A DNA stretch of 5,734 bases from Deltaproteobacteria bacterium (GTDB lineage: Bacteria; Desulfobacterota; Desulfobulbia; Desulfobulbales; UBA5123): the NCBI GenBank assembly GCA_021788685.1, contig JAJYKH010000192.1:1-5734 (forward strand), in the 5' to 3' direction. Numbering within the stretch: position 1 is the stretch's first letter; each line of letters opens with the position of its first letter. The notes beneath the pieces are model-generated. The model made no database searches and was not told where the DNA came from. It was given only the letters and a program-made list of their open reading frames with translations. A program made the position numbers and the translations under genes. Below are positions 1 to 5,618 of the stretch, in pieces.

Positions 1-65
1 TGGAGTCAACATTTGCAATGGGAACCTCGACTAAGCGGCTTCCGATCCCGACTTCAGCTTGTGTC
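1..65. other. Left-edge intergenic stretch with nothing recognised
   Basis: This stretch lies beyond the possible terminator and is less GC-rich than the genes. I see no tRNA, repeat, convincing promoter or supported start of another gene. Plus-strand frames starting at the ATG at 18 or the alternative start at 13 run antisense through the kinase gene and look like GC-driven shadows. Confidence 0.4.
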
Positions 66-85
66 AAAATGGCGAGGAGTCGCCA
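66..85 (-). terminator. Possible intrinsic terminator after the histidine kinase
   Basis: On the minus strand, TGGCGA (85-80), loop CTCC (79-76) and TCGCCA (75-70) form a 6-bp hairpin followed directly by TTTT (69-66) and then G. It begins about 40 bases after the kinase stop, where an operon end is expected. The T run is short, so strength is doubtful. An overlapping alternative hairpin (97-93 with 84-80) lacks a T run. Confidence 0.45.
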
Positions 86-125
86 GGCACCAGGCGAATG
101 GAAGGCGAGCCAGGATCGCTTCCCC

Positions 126-1673
126 TCAGGCGGATGCCGCGCTCCGGCGCAGGGGAAGGACGATCCGGAAGGTGGTGGTCCCCATCTGGGGATCGCTGTC
201 GAGCACGATCTCCCCCTGGTGCTCCCGGATGATGGCGGAGCTGACCGAAAGCCCGAGGCCGGTGCCTTCCGACTTGGTGGTGAAGAAGGGGTCGAAGATC
301 CTGGCCCGGGTTTCCTCCGGGATGCCCGGGCCGGTGTCGGTGAAGTCGAGGAGGACCTTGCCGTCGGCCTCCCGGGCGCGGAGGGTGAGGGTGCCGCCGG
401 GGCCCATGGCCTGGATCGCGTTGAGAACGATATTGACGAATACCTGCTCCAGCTGGTTGGGGTTGCCGGTGACCGGCAGGGGGGAGGCCGGCAGGTCGGT
501 GTGGACCCGGATCCGCCCGAGGCGGATCTGGTGGTGGAGGAGGGCCAGGGTCGCCTGCAGCAGGGCCACCACCTCCACCTCCTCCTGGGCCGCGGATTCG
601 CGGGGGCGGGAGAAGTCGAGCAGATGGTGGACCACCTCCCGGGCCCGGTCCGCCTGGGAGAGGATATCGTGCACCATCTCCTGCCGGTCCGGCTCGCTCA
701 GGTCGGAAAGCTCCTGGATCAGCACCTCGGCGGTGAGACAGATGTTGTTGAGGGGGTTGTTGATCTCGTGGGCGATGCCGGCGGCCACCCGGCCGAGCTC
801 GGCCAGCTTGGCCGACTGGACGAGCTGGTTCTGCCTGGTGATCTCCAGGGCGTGGAGCATCAGGTTGAGGGCGTCCACCAGCTGCTCGCATTCGACCGAG
901 GCATGGCAGCTCGGCTCCAGCGGGATGGCGGCGAGCTCCCCGCGCATGATGCGGGCGGCGGCGGTGCGGATGGAGCGGAGAGGGCCGATGATCCAGTGGA
1001 CGAGCAGCAGGGTGAGCCCCGCCACGGAAACCAGGGCGAACAGGAGAACGGAGAGGGCGATGTCCCGGTACCGGCGGGCGGACCGCTCCACCTCCTGCCT
1101 GGCCTGGGTGTCGATCTCCAGCACCGACTGGGTGAGGATGTGGCCCTGCTCCCGCAGCTCCTCCCGCATCCTGGCGTAAGCGGCCGCCGGCAGGGCCTCC
1201 TTCCGGTGCAGCCTCTCCATCAGGTCGGCATAGGCATCCAGCCCCGACTTCTGGCGGGGGAGCATGGCGGCCATGGTCTGGGAAACCGCGGGGGTGGCGC
1301 GCAGCACCTCCAGGGAGGCCCGGACCTGGTCCAGGGCATTGAGGGCGCTCGCCAAGTCGGCCTGGTTGCCGTAAAGCAGGAAGTTTTTTTCGTAGCGGCG
1401 GGTTTCGAGGATGGTCTGGTTCAGCTCGTAGAAGCGCTCGCTCAGCGCGATCTTGCCCTGCATGCGGGAGAGGGAATAGAGGGTGAGGAAGGAGGCCAGG
1501 CTCCCCAGGAACGAGATGAAGAGCACGCTGAGGATCAGCTTGCCGCGGATGGACCGGGGCGACAGCAGGGCGATGGCGGAGCAGCGGCGGGGGGCCGGCC
1601 GCGGCTGGGCCCGGCGCTTCGGCCGCGGCTCGCCGACCCCGGTTTCCGGCAGGCGCCCCTCTGTCATGGTCAT
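126..1673 (-). CDS. Membrane sensor histidine kinase with helical periplasmic domain and HAMP
   Basis: This 515-residue protein is an inner-membrane sensor that should autophosphorylate on His302 and pass the phosphate to the adjacent receiver. In order: a basic, Pro/Arg-rich cytoplasmic tail (1-41); a first membrane helix (about 46-66); a periplasmic region of about 138 residues (67-204); a second membrane helix (about 205-229); a HAMP linker (about 228-280); the dimerisation/phosphoacceptor helix with AAGIAHEINNPLNN (His302); and a HATPase_c domain. The ATPase shows the N box (VFVNIVLNAIQAM, Asn414/Asn418), G1 box (DTGPGI, 446-451), F box (FDPFFTTK, 460-467) and G2 box (GTGLGL, 470-475). 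The H box and ATPase are of the NtrB-like HisKA type. The periplasmic part looks all-helical, and TRRYEKNFLLYGNQ (91-104) resembles the first helix of four-helix-bundle/HBM-type ligand sensors. No PAS or GAF domain or attached receiver is present. The ligand is unknown; given the operon it could be linked to the transporter's substrate, which is inference. Confidence 0.93.
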   Translation of the reverse strand: MTMTEGRLPETGVGEPRPKRRAQPRPAPRRCSAIALLSPRSIRGKLILSVLFISFLGSLASFLTLYSLSRMQGKIALSERFYELNQTILETRRYEKNFLLYGNQADLASALNALDQVRASLEVLRATPAVSQTMAAMLPRQKSGLDAYADLMERLHRKEALPAAAYARMREELREQGHILTQSVLEIDTQARQEVERSARRYRDIALSVLLFALVSVAGLTLLLVHWIIGPLRSIRTAAARIMRGELAAIPLEPSCHASVECEQLVDALNLMLHALEITRQNQLVQSAKLAELGRVAAGIAHEINNPLNNICLTAEVLIQELSDLSEPDRQEMVHDILSQADRAREVVHHLLDFSRPRESAAQEEVEVVALLQATLALLHHQIRLGRIRVHTDLPASPLPVTGNPNQLEQVFVNIVLNAIQAMGPGGTLTLRAREADGKVLLDFTDTGPGIPEETRARIFDPFFTTKSEGTGLGLSVSSAIIREHQGEIVLDSDPQMGTTTFRIVLPLRRSAASA

Positions 1674-2083
1674 GGCGGGGCTCCGTTCCTGGGACCGGCG
1701 GGCTCGTCTTCCAAGGCGCGGAGAACGGCCCGCTTCAGCTCATCCAGGCGGAAGGGCTTGGCGATGAAGGCGAAGGCCCCTTGGCTGAAGGCCGCCCGGG
1801 CGGTCTCCTGCTCCGCGTAGCCGGTGATGATGATCACCTTGGTCCGGGGGCTGCGCCGCCGCACCTGGGCCAGCACCTCCATGCCGTCCATGCCTTCCAT
1901 CTTGAGGTCGGTGACCACCACGTCGAAGGGCCGCTCGGCCATGGCGGCCAGGGCGGGACCCCCCCGGGTGAACACCGCCACCTCCAGACCCAGCTTGCTG
2001 AACACCTGCTGCAGCCGCCGGCCGACGATGGGCTCATCGTCCACCACCAGCAACCGGAACGGCCGACTCTTCTCCGAGGTCAC
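1670..2083 (-). CDS. Single-domain response regulator (receiver only)
   Basis: This 137-residue protein is one CheY-like receiver domain. The expected residues are visible: the acidic pair Asp15-Asp16 in LLVVDDEP, phosphoacceptor Asp59 in DVVVTDLKM, Thr87 in VIIITGY, and Lys109 followed by Pro in FIAKPF. The segment from 100 to 121 resembles receivers of the NtrC type. After the last receiver helix (about residue 125) only a short Pro/Gly/Ala tail remains, so there is no DNA-binding, enzymatic or other output domain. It should be phosphorylated by the histidine kinase encoded right after it: its TGA overlaps the kinase ATG (ATGA at 1673-1670), which implies coupled translation and fixed stoichiometry. 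It starts with GTG at 2083. How it passes the signal on is not visible. It may bind a partner protein, act in a phosphorelay or be a phosphate sink for the kinase. Confidence 0.92.
   Translation of the reverse strand: MTSEKSRPFRLLVVDDEPIVGRRLQQVFSKLGLEVAVFTRGGPALAAMAERPFDVVVTDLKMEGMDGMEVLAQVRRRSPRTKVIIITGYAEQETARAAFSQGAFAFIAKPFRLDELKRAVLRALEDEPAGPRNGAPP
1681..1684 (-). promoter_or_regulatory. Ribosome binding site of the histidine kinase, inside the response regulator gene
   Basis: The minus strand reads GGAG with a 7-base spacer before ATG at 1673. It lies in the last codons of the receiver gene (encoding Asn-Gly-Ala) and supports the ATG at 1673. Another in-frame ATG two codons later is less well spaced. 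Confidence 0.65.
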
Positions 2084-2125
2084 GCCGGCTCCTGCATTTG
2101 AAGTGACAAGTGAGAGGTAATCAGT
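2084..2125 (-). other. Remaining spacer between the REPIN and the response regulator start
   Basis: These 42 bases separate the palindrome from the GTG start. On the minus strand they hold the receiver's ribosome binding site near the downstream end and an out-of-frame ATG at 2097 that would encode only five codons before TGA. I see no convincing -35/-10 pair and no sigma-54 type GG/GC element, so a private promoter for the two-component genes is not supported; read-through from the dikinase is the simpler view. Confidence 0.5.
2089..2093 (-). promoter_or_regulatory. Ribosome binding site deciding the GTG start of the response regulator
   Basis: The minus strand reads AGGAG, a 5-base spacer (CCGGC), then GTG at 2083. 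It supports the GTG start over the upstream ATG at 2097, whose frame closes at once with TGA overlapping that same GTG. Confidence 0.7.
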
Positions 2126-2201
2126 CGTAGGGTGGATAAGCGTAGCGCATCCACCAACATGACCGCGCCTGGTGGATGCGCTGTCGCTTATCCACCCTAC
2201 G
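2126..2201. repeat. REPIN-like element: two inverted GTAG-headed REP units forming a 76-base palindrome
   Basis: The outer arms, 2126-2142 and 2185-2201, are exact 17-base inverted copies (CGTAGGGTGGATAAGCG). The inner arms, 2144-2156 and 2170-2182, add 13 more base pairs. They are separated from the outer stem only by T2143 opposite G2183-T2184, and the loop is 2157-2169. Each half is also a small imperfect palindrome on its own: GTAG followed by GGTGGAT...ATCCACC, at 2127-2155 on the plus strand and 2200-2171 on the minus strand. A GTAG head followed by an imperfect palindrome is the described signature of REP sequences moved by RAYT (REP-associated tyrosine) transposases, and two in inverted orientation make a REPIN. 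I recall similar GTAGGGTGGAT repeats scattered in many proteobacterial genomes. No transposase is in the window. The element sits between the dikinase and receiver genes and overlaps the dikinase stop. In RNA it would form a long hairpin that could stabilise upstream mRNA or lower downstream expression. There is no T run after it, so it is not a typical intrinsic terminator. Confidence 0.8.
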
Positions 2202-4788
2202 GTTTCGACACCACATCATAGTTGCCGAGCAGAAAGGCCCTGGCGTAATGGTCGATGCTTGCATCGCTTTCCAGCCGGACGTCGAGCTGGCGGGTGAAGC
2301 CGACCAGCCGCCCCAGGAGGTCCAGGGTCCGTTCCATTTCGCTCCGGACCATGTTCCCGGCCCGGCCGATCACCAGGTCTCCCTTGACCCGGACCTTGAA
2401 ATCGAGGGCTTCGAGAATCAGGGCGATTAATTTAGCGCGGCGGGACTTTTTGGTCAAATCGGTGGCACCCCCGAGGAACCGGAAGTAAATGTGGTTGTCC
2501 CGGGCCACCTCATGGCAGTGGGCGTCGATGATGTTGAAGTGGTACCCGAACCGGAAGCAGAGGTTGACGTAATCGCGGCTGATCACCGCGATGTTGTGGC
2601 CGGTGTACTGGCCCACGAGGCCGTTGGGGGGCATGTTCACCATGCTGCTCACCAGGTCCATGAATCCCACCGGCATGGTCTCCCGGTGCCAGGCGCCCGG
2701 GAAGAGCATGCCTTGGAGGATGGCCCGGAAGGGGACGGAGGTGACCGCGGCGAAGGGCACCTGGTCGGGCGGGGCCTCCGGGGCCAGGCCGCCGTCGATG
2801 TCGATCACCAGGATGCCCGCCGGGATGGGCAGGTCGAGCCGGCGCACCAAGTGGTCGCGGAGCAGGCACCGCTCATCCCGGCCCACCTCCACCAGCTTGC
2901 TGACCGCCATCTCATGGATGTAGCGGAGGAGGTCGTGGTAGCTCTGGCAGTCCTCCAGAGTGAGCTCCCGGAGGAGGGGGTCGAGCAGATGCAGCCGGGA
3001 GACCGTTTTCACCACCCGCCGGAGGAGGCGGAACTCCCGGCTCGCCTCCAGGTTCAGGCTGGCGGCCCGGTAGGTGGCGAGCTCCGCCACCCGCCCCCGG
3101 TAGATCCGCCGGTCCTCGGCATCCACGGTGATCTCCATCCCCGGGCGCACCTTGTCCAGGATGGACGGGACGTCCACCAGGCAGGGGACCCGCGCCTCCC
3201 GGCAGAGGGTGGCCATGTGGCTCACCGGGGTGCCGATCTCGGTCACGATGGCCGCGGCCCGGTGCATGACCCGGGCGAAGGAGGGGGAATCCCGCCGGCT
3301 CACCAGGACCGCCCCGTCAGGAAAGTGCTGCAGGTCTCCCTGGGAGGAGACCAGGAACACCGGCCCGGCGCCGATGCCCTGCTGCACGACCTTCCCCTGG
3401 CCGCTGCTCAGCTGCTCGTAGGCATCGAGGGCGGCAGGCAGGGCCCGGGCGTCGGCCTCCGGCTCCCGAACCAGGAGGGGCCGGGCCTGGAGGATGGAAA
3501 TCCCGCCCCGGGTGTCGATGGCCCATTCCACGTCGACCGGGCGCCTGGCCAGGTTCTCCAGGCGGACCACCCGGGCGGCGATGGCCGCGAGCTGGTCCGG
3601 GGTGAGGCAGGGGCGGTTCCGGTCCGCGGGCGGGATAGGCCGCTCTTCGAGCCCGCCCGCCGGGGCCGGGTAGCGTCCGGCCCTCTTGTCGCCGGTCTGG
3701 GAGGCGAGCAGCCGGAAGGGAGGTGTCTTTTCCAGGCGGAAGGAATCGGCGGGGCCGCCCGCCACCACCGCTTCCCCCAGCCCCCAGCTCCCGCTGACGA
3801 TCAGGGCCGAGCCGCCCGGGGCGAGCGGGTCGGCGGAATAGGCCACCCCGCTCGCCGCTGCCTCGATCAGCCGCTGGCACCCCACGGCCATGGCGAACGG
3901 CCCTTCGCCGGGGAGAAGACGGCGGCGGTACTGGACAGGCGGCGGGGAGAACAGGCTGGCGACCACCTCCCGGTAGGCCTGGAAGAGAGACTCCGTCTCG
4001 GCGGGGACATTGAGGAGCGACCGGTAAAGGCCGGCAAAGGAGAGCTCCAGGTCCTCGCCCTCGGCGGAGCTGCGGACGGCCAGCGCGAAGGGGCCCTGGC
4101 CGGCGGCCGGCATCGCGGCCAGCTGCTCCGCCAGGGCGGCCAGGAGACCGGGGGGCGGGCTCGCCTGGCGGAGGGCGGTTTCCAGGCGCCCCCGGAGCTC
4201 TTCCACCTCGGCGGCCTCGGCGTCGGCCCGGGAGAGGAGCCCCTCGAAGCGATCGATGGCCTCCCGCAGGCCGTTGGCCTCGACCAGGTCGTGGTAGGCC
4301 CGGGTGGTGACGACGAAGCCCTCCGGGACCCGCACCAGCTCATCGCGGCAGATTTCGGCGAGATGGGCGAATTTTCCCCCCACCAGGCCCCAATGCCGGG
4401 GCCGGATTGCGGCGAGCGGCAGCAGGAGCGGCCCTTCCCGCTCCTCACGGCCGGCGGCGACCGCGCGCAGCTGGGCGGTGAGGCGGTCGCAGACCGGGAA
4501 CAGCTCCTGGTGGCGCTGGTCGTCCAGCTCGTTGAGGGCCTCGATGGAGGTGCGCACCGCGGCGGTGAGCCGGGCCAGGGAATCAAGGATGTACCGCTGG
4601 TCGAAAAGAAAATCGCCCCCGAGCTTTTCACCCATGTCGGCGATGAGCTCGAGGGCGTGGTTATTGTGCGCGAGCACCCGGCGAAAGCGCTCGAGCACCA
4701 AACGGACGGGATGGCAGGCCGGGGCCGGCCCGCTGTGCTGGGGCCGGCCCGCCATCAATCGTTGAAGAAGATGAAGCAGTTTGCTCAA
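2197..4788 (-). CDS. PEP-synthase-like dikinase: ATP-binding domain and phosphohistidine domain fused to an unassigned C-terminal domain
   Basis: This 863-residue protein shares the front half of PEP synthase/pyruvate phosphate dikinase. Residues 1-125 are an alpha-helical leader I cannot assign. Residues about 128-440 are the PPDK-type ATP-grasp nucleotide-binding domain: G-G-K at 137-139, VRSSAEGEDLELSFAG at 238-253, SGVAYSADPL at 313-322, WGLGEAVVAGG at 335-345, and PVDVEWAID...ILQARP at 417-437. Residues about 466-575 are the swivelling phosphohistidine domain, with EIGTPVSHMATLCREARVPC holding the expected catalytic His524. Residues 576-863 do not show the PEP/pyruvate TIM barrel or its catalytic Cys motif. 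They carry a different conserved-looking block (about 720-812: Y-T-G-H-N, S-R-D-Y-V-N, F-R-F-G-Y-H, GDLVIGRAGN). ATP-dependent autophosphorylation of His524 is likely; the acceptor is unknown. The start is TTG at 4788, just downstream of an in-frame stop (4812-4810), without a clear ribosome binding site; ATG at 4755 (residue 12) is an alternative. The stop TAG lies inside a REP repeat. Confidence 0.85.
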   Translation of the reverse strand: MSKLLHLLQRLMAGRPQHSGPAPACHPVRLVLERFRRVLAHNNHALELIADMGEKLGGDFLFDQRYILDSLARLTAAVRTSIEALNELDDQRHQELFPVCDRLTAQLRAVAAGREEREGPLLLPLAAIRPRHWGLVGGKFAHLAEICRDELVRVPEGFVVTTRAYHDLVEANGLREAIDRFEGLLSRADAEAAEVEELRGRLETALRQASPPPGLLAALAEQLAAMPAAGQGPFALAVRSSAEGEDLELSFAGLYRSLLNVPAETESLFQAYREVVASLFSPPPVQYRRRLLPGEGPFAMAVGCQRLIEAAASGVAYSADPLAPGGSALIVSGSWGLGEAVVAGGPADSFRLEKTPPFRLLASQTGDKRAGRYPAPAGGLEERPIPPADRNRPCLTPDQLAAIAARVVRLENLARRPVDVEWAIDTRGGISILQARPLLVREPEADARALPAALDAYEQLSSGQGKVVQQGIGAGPVFLVSSQGDLQHFPDGAVLVSRRDSPSFARVMHRAAAIVTEIGTPVSHMATLCREARVPCLVDVPSILDKVRPGMEITVDAEDRRIYRGRVAELATYRAASLNLEASREFRLLRRVVKTVSRLHLLDPLLRELTLEDCQSYHDLLRYIHEMAVSKLVEVGRDERCLLRDHLVRRLDLPIPAGILVIDIDGGLAPEAPPDQVPFAAVTSVPFRAILQGMLFPGAWHRETMPVGFMDLVSSMVNMPPNGLVGQYTGHNIAVISRDYVNLCFRFGYHFNIIDAHCHEVARDNHIYFRFLGGATDLTKKSRRAKLIALILEALDFKVRVKGDLVIGRAGNMVRSEMERTLDLLGRLVGFTRQLDVRLESDASIDHYARAFLLGNYDVVSKP
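4722..4750 (-). repeat. Pair of GGGCCGGCCC palindromes able to form a strong hairpin at the start of the dikinase gene
   Basis: The 10-base palindrome GGGCCGGCCC occurs at 4722-4731 and 4741-4750, within a 13-base direct repeat (4721-4733 and 4740-4752). In the transcript the two copies can pair as an all-GC 10-bp stem with a 9-base loop, or each copy can pair with another molecule. It lies about 36 bases inside the reading frame, encoding part of residues 13-23, immediately after the alternative ATG at 4755. It may affect translation initiation, or be a by-product of GC-rich codons. Confidence 0.5.
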
Positions 4789-4824
4789 GGGGTGGCCGGA
4801 TCGGGCGGATCACCCTGGCCGTGG

Positions 4825-5616
4825 TCAGTGGGCGCCGCCTCCTTTCTTGAACATGGCGCCCACCGCGAAGCCGGCGACGAGGGCGATCACGATCGCCATC
4901 ATGCCATAAACGGCCGATTTTTTGAAGGCCAACTCCGAGAGCTGCTTCACCATCCCGACCTGCTCCACCTGCACGGAGGATCGGGCGGTGGCGACCACCT
5001 TGCCGTCCTGGATCCCCAGCGCCTCGACCGTGTAGGTGCCGGGAGGGGCCTGGTAGGGCCAGGAGAGCTGCAGCCGGTATTCGTCACCCCGCTGGCCGTG
5101 GTTCCTGGTGATCACCCCCTCCTTGACCTGGTAGAGGTTCTCGTGCTGCTTGAGCTTGAGAAACTGCCCGAACCATTTTTCCTTGTCGGGGGCCACGTTG
5201 CTCTCGATGGTGGTCCGCTCCTTGAGGGCCGGGTAGCCGATGGACTGCCGGACCTGCTCGCCGGGACCCAGCAGCCGGTCGATCTCTTTCGAAGTATACA
5301 GGAGATAGACGTTGGGCACGTTCTTGAAGACCATGTCGCCCATTTTCATCCAGAAGACGCCGCTGGCCTTGCCCTTGTACTTGAGCTTGACGTCTTCCGG
5401 GCCGGAGGAGATCCGGACGATCACATCCTGGCCGGGATCGCTGCTGCCCTGCACCACCAGTGCCGCGCCGTGGTATGAGATGCCGATCGGCACCCGGTCG
5501 GGGCTGGTCTGGCAGGTCACGGCCCGGCCCGGGCCGGCCCCGAGAGCCACACAGAGGGCGGCCAGGACGGCGGCCCCCAGCCACTGTTTCGCAACGCTCT
5601 TCACGTTCTCCCACAT
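4825..5616 (-). CDS. TIGR02186 family (Alph_Pro_TM-like) periplasmic protein with a C-terminal membrane anchor
   Basis: This 263-residue protein has no assigned biochemical function; I place it in the TIGR02186/Alph_Pro_TM family from its pattern. Residues 1-32 look like a signal peptide: a short charged start, a hydrophobic core (about 13-27), then GPGRA as a likely signal peptidase I site. The sequence around Cys35 is not a convincing lipobox. Residues 33-230 form the exported domain, with the family-like pattern of a Gly-Pro segment near 72, a Lys-rich strand (77-83), a G-x-F/W-M turn (86-90), then F-x-NVP-x-x-Y (97-104) and a Ser/Thr-Lys after it. Residues about 234-256 form one transmembrane helix followed by a short Lys/Gly/His tail, so the bulk should face the periplasm. 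The length matches the family. The start follows the upstream stop by two bases and has a strong ribosome binding site. By family context and coupling it probably works with the upstream TauE/SafE-type transporter, perhaps as a periplasmic accessory; that role is inference. Confidence 0.82.
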   Translation of the reverse strand: MWENVKSVAKQWLGAAVLAALCVALGAGPGRAVTCQTSPDRVPIGISYHGAALVVQGSSDPGQDVIVRISSGPEDVKLKYKGKASGVFWMKMGDMVFKNVPNVYLLYTSKEIDRLLGPGEQVRQSIGYPALKERTTIESNVAPDKEKWFGQFLKLKQHENLYQVKEGVITRNHGQRGDEYRLQLSWPYQAPPGTYTVEALGIQDGKVVATARSSVQVEQVGMVKQLSELAFKKSAVYGMMAIVIALVAGFAVGAMFKKGGGAH

Positions 5617-5618
5617 GA

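Noticed and set aside
64..891. A 275-codon minus-strand frame overlapping the 3' half of the kinase gene
   Set aside because: This is another frame of the kinase coding sequence. The Pro/Arg/Gly-rich translation is a frame shadow; the kinase frame holds all catalytic boxes.
1383..1391. In-frame slippery heptamer A AAA AAC (kinase residues 95-97), next to a long open -1 frame
   Set aside because: The A7 run stands out in such GC-rich DNA, but Glu-Lys-Asn is part of a plausible sensor helix. There is no obvious stimulatory structure, and the -1 product would lose the catalytic domains. Chance is the simpler explanation.
18..1820. A 600-codon plus-strand frame across the kinase and into the receiver gene
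   Set aside because: It is antisense to genes with complete kinase and receiver motifs. It has Gly/Pro/Gln/His-rich composition, no ribosome binding site and no recognisable fold.
2083..2097. ATG at 2097 as the response regulator start
   Set aside because: It is out of frame with the receiver and ends after five codons at a TGA overlapping the GTG start.
2126..2201. The palindrome as an intrinsic terminator or CRISPR repeat
   Set aside because: There is no T run on either side as needed for an intrinsic terminator. There are only two inverted units and no spacer series, so it is not a CRISPR array.
2491..5478. A 995-codon open frame on the plus strand, antisense to the dikinase and TIGR02186 genes
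   Set aside because: It crosses two well-supported genes and the gap between them. Its translation is a low-complexity mix of Gly, His, Pro, Arg, Asp and Val with no domain motif, as expected from the reverse of GC-rich codons. It is notable only for its length.
5521..5545. GGCCCGGGCC-type palindromes in the signal peptide region of the TIGR02186 gene
   Set aside because: They encode Gly/Ala/Pro/Arg in a normal signal peptide end and are explained by GC-rich codon choice.
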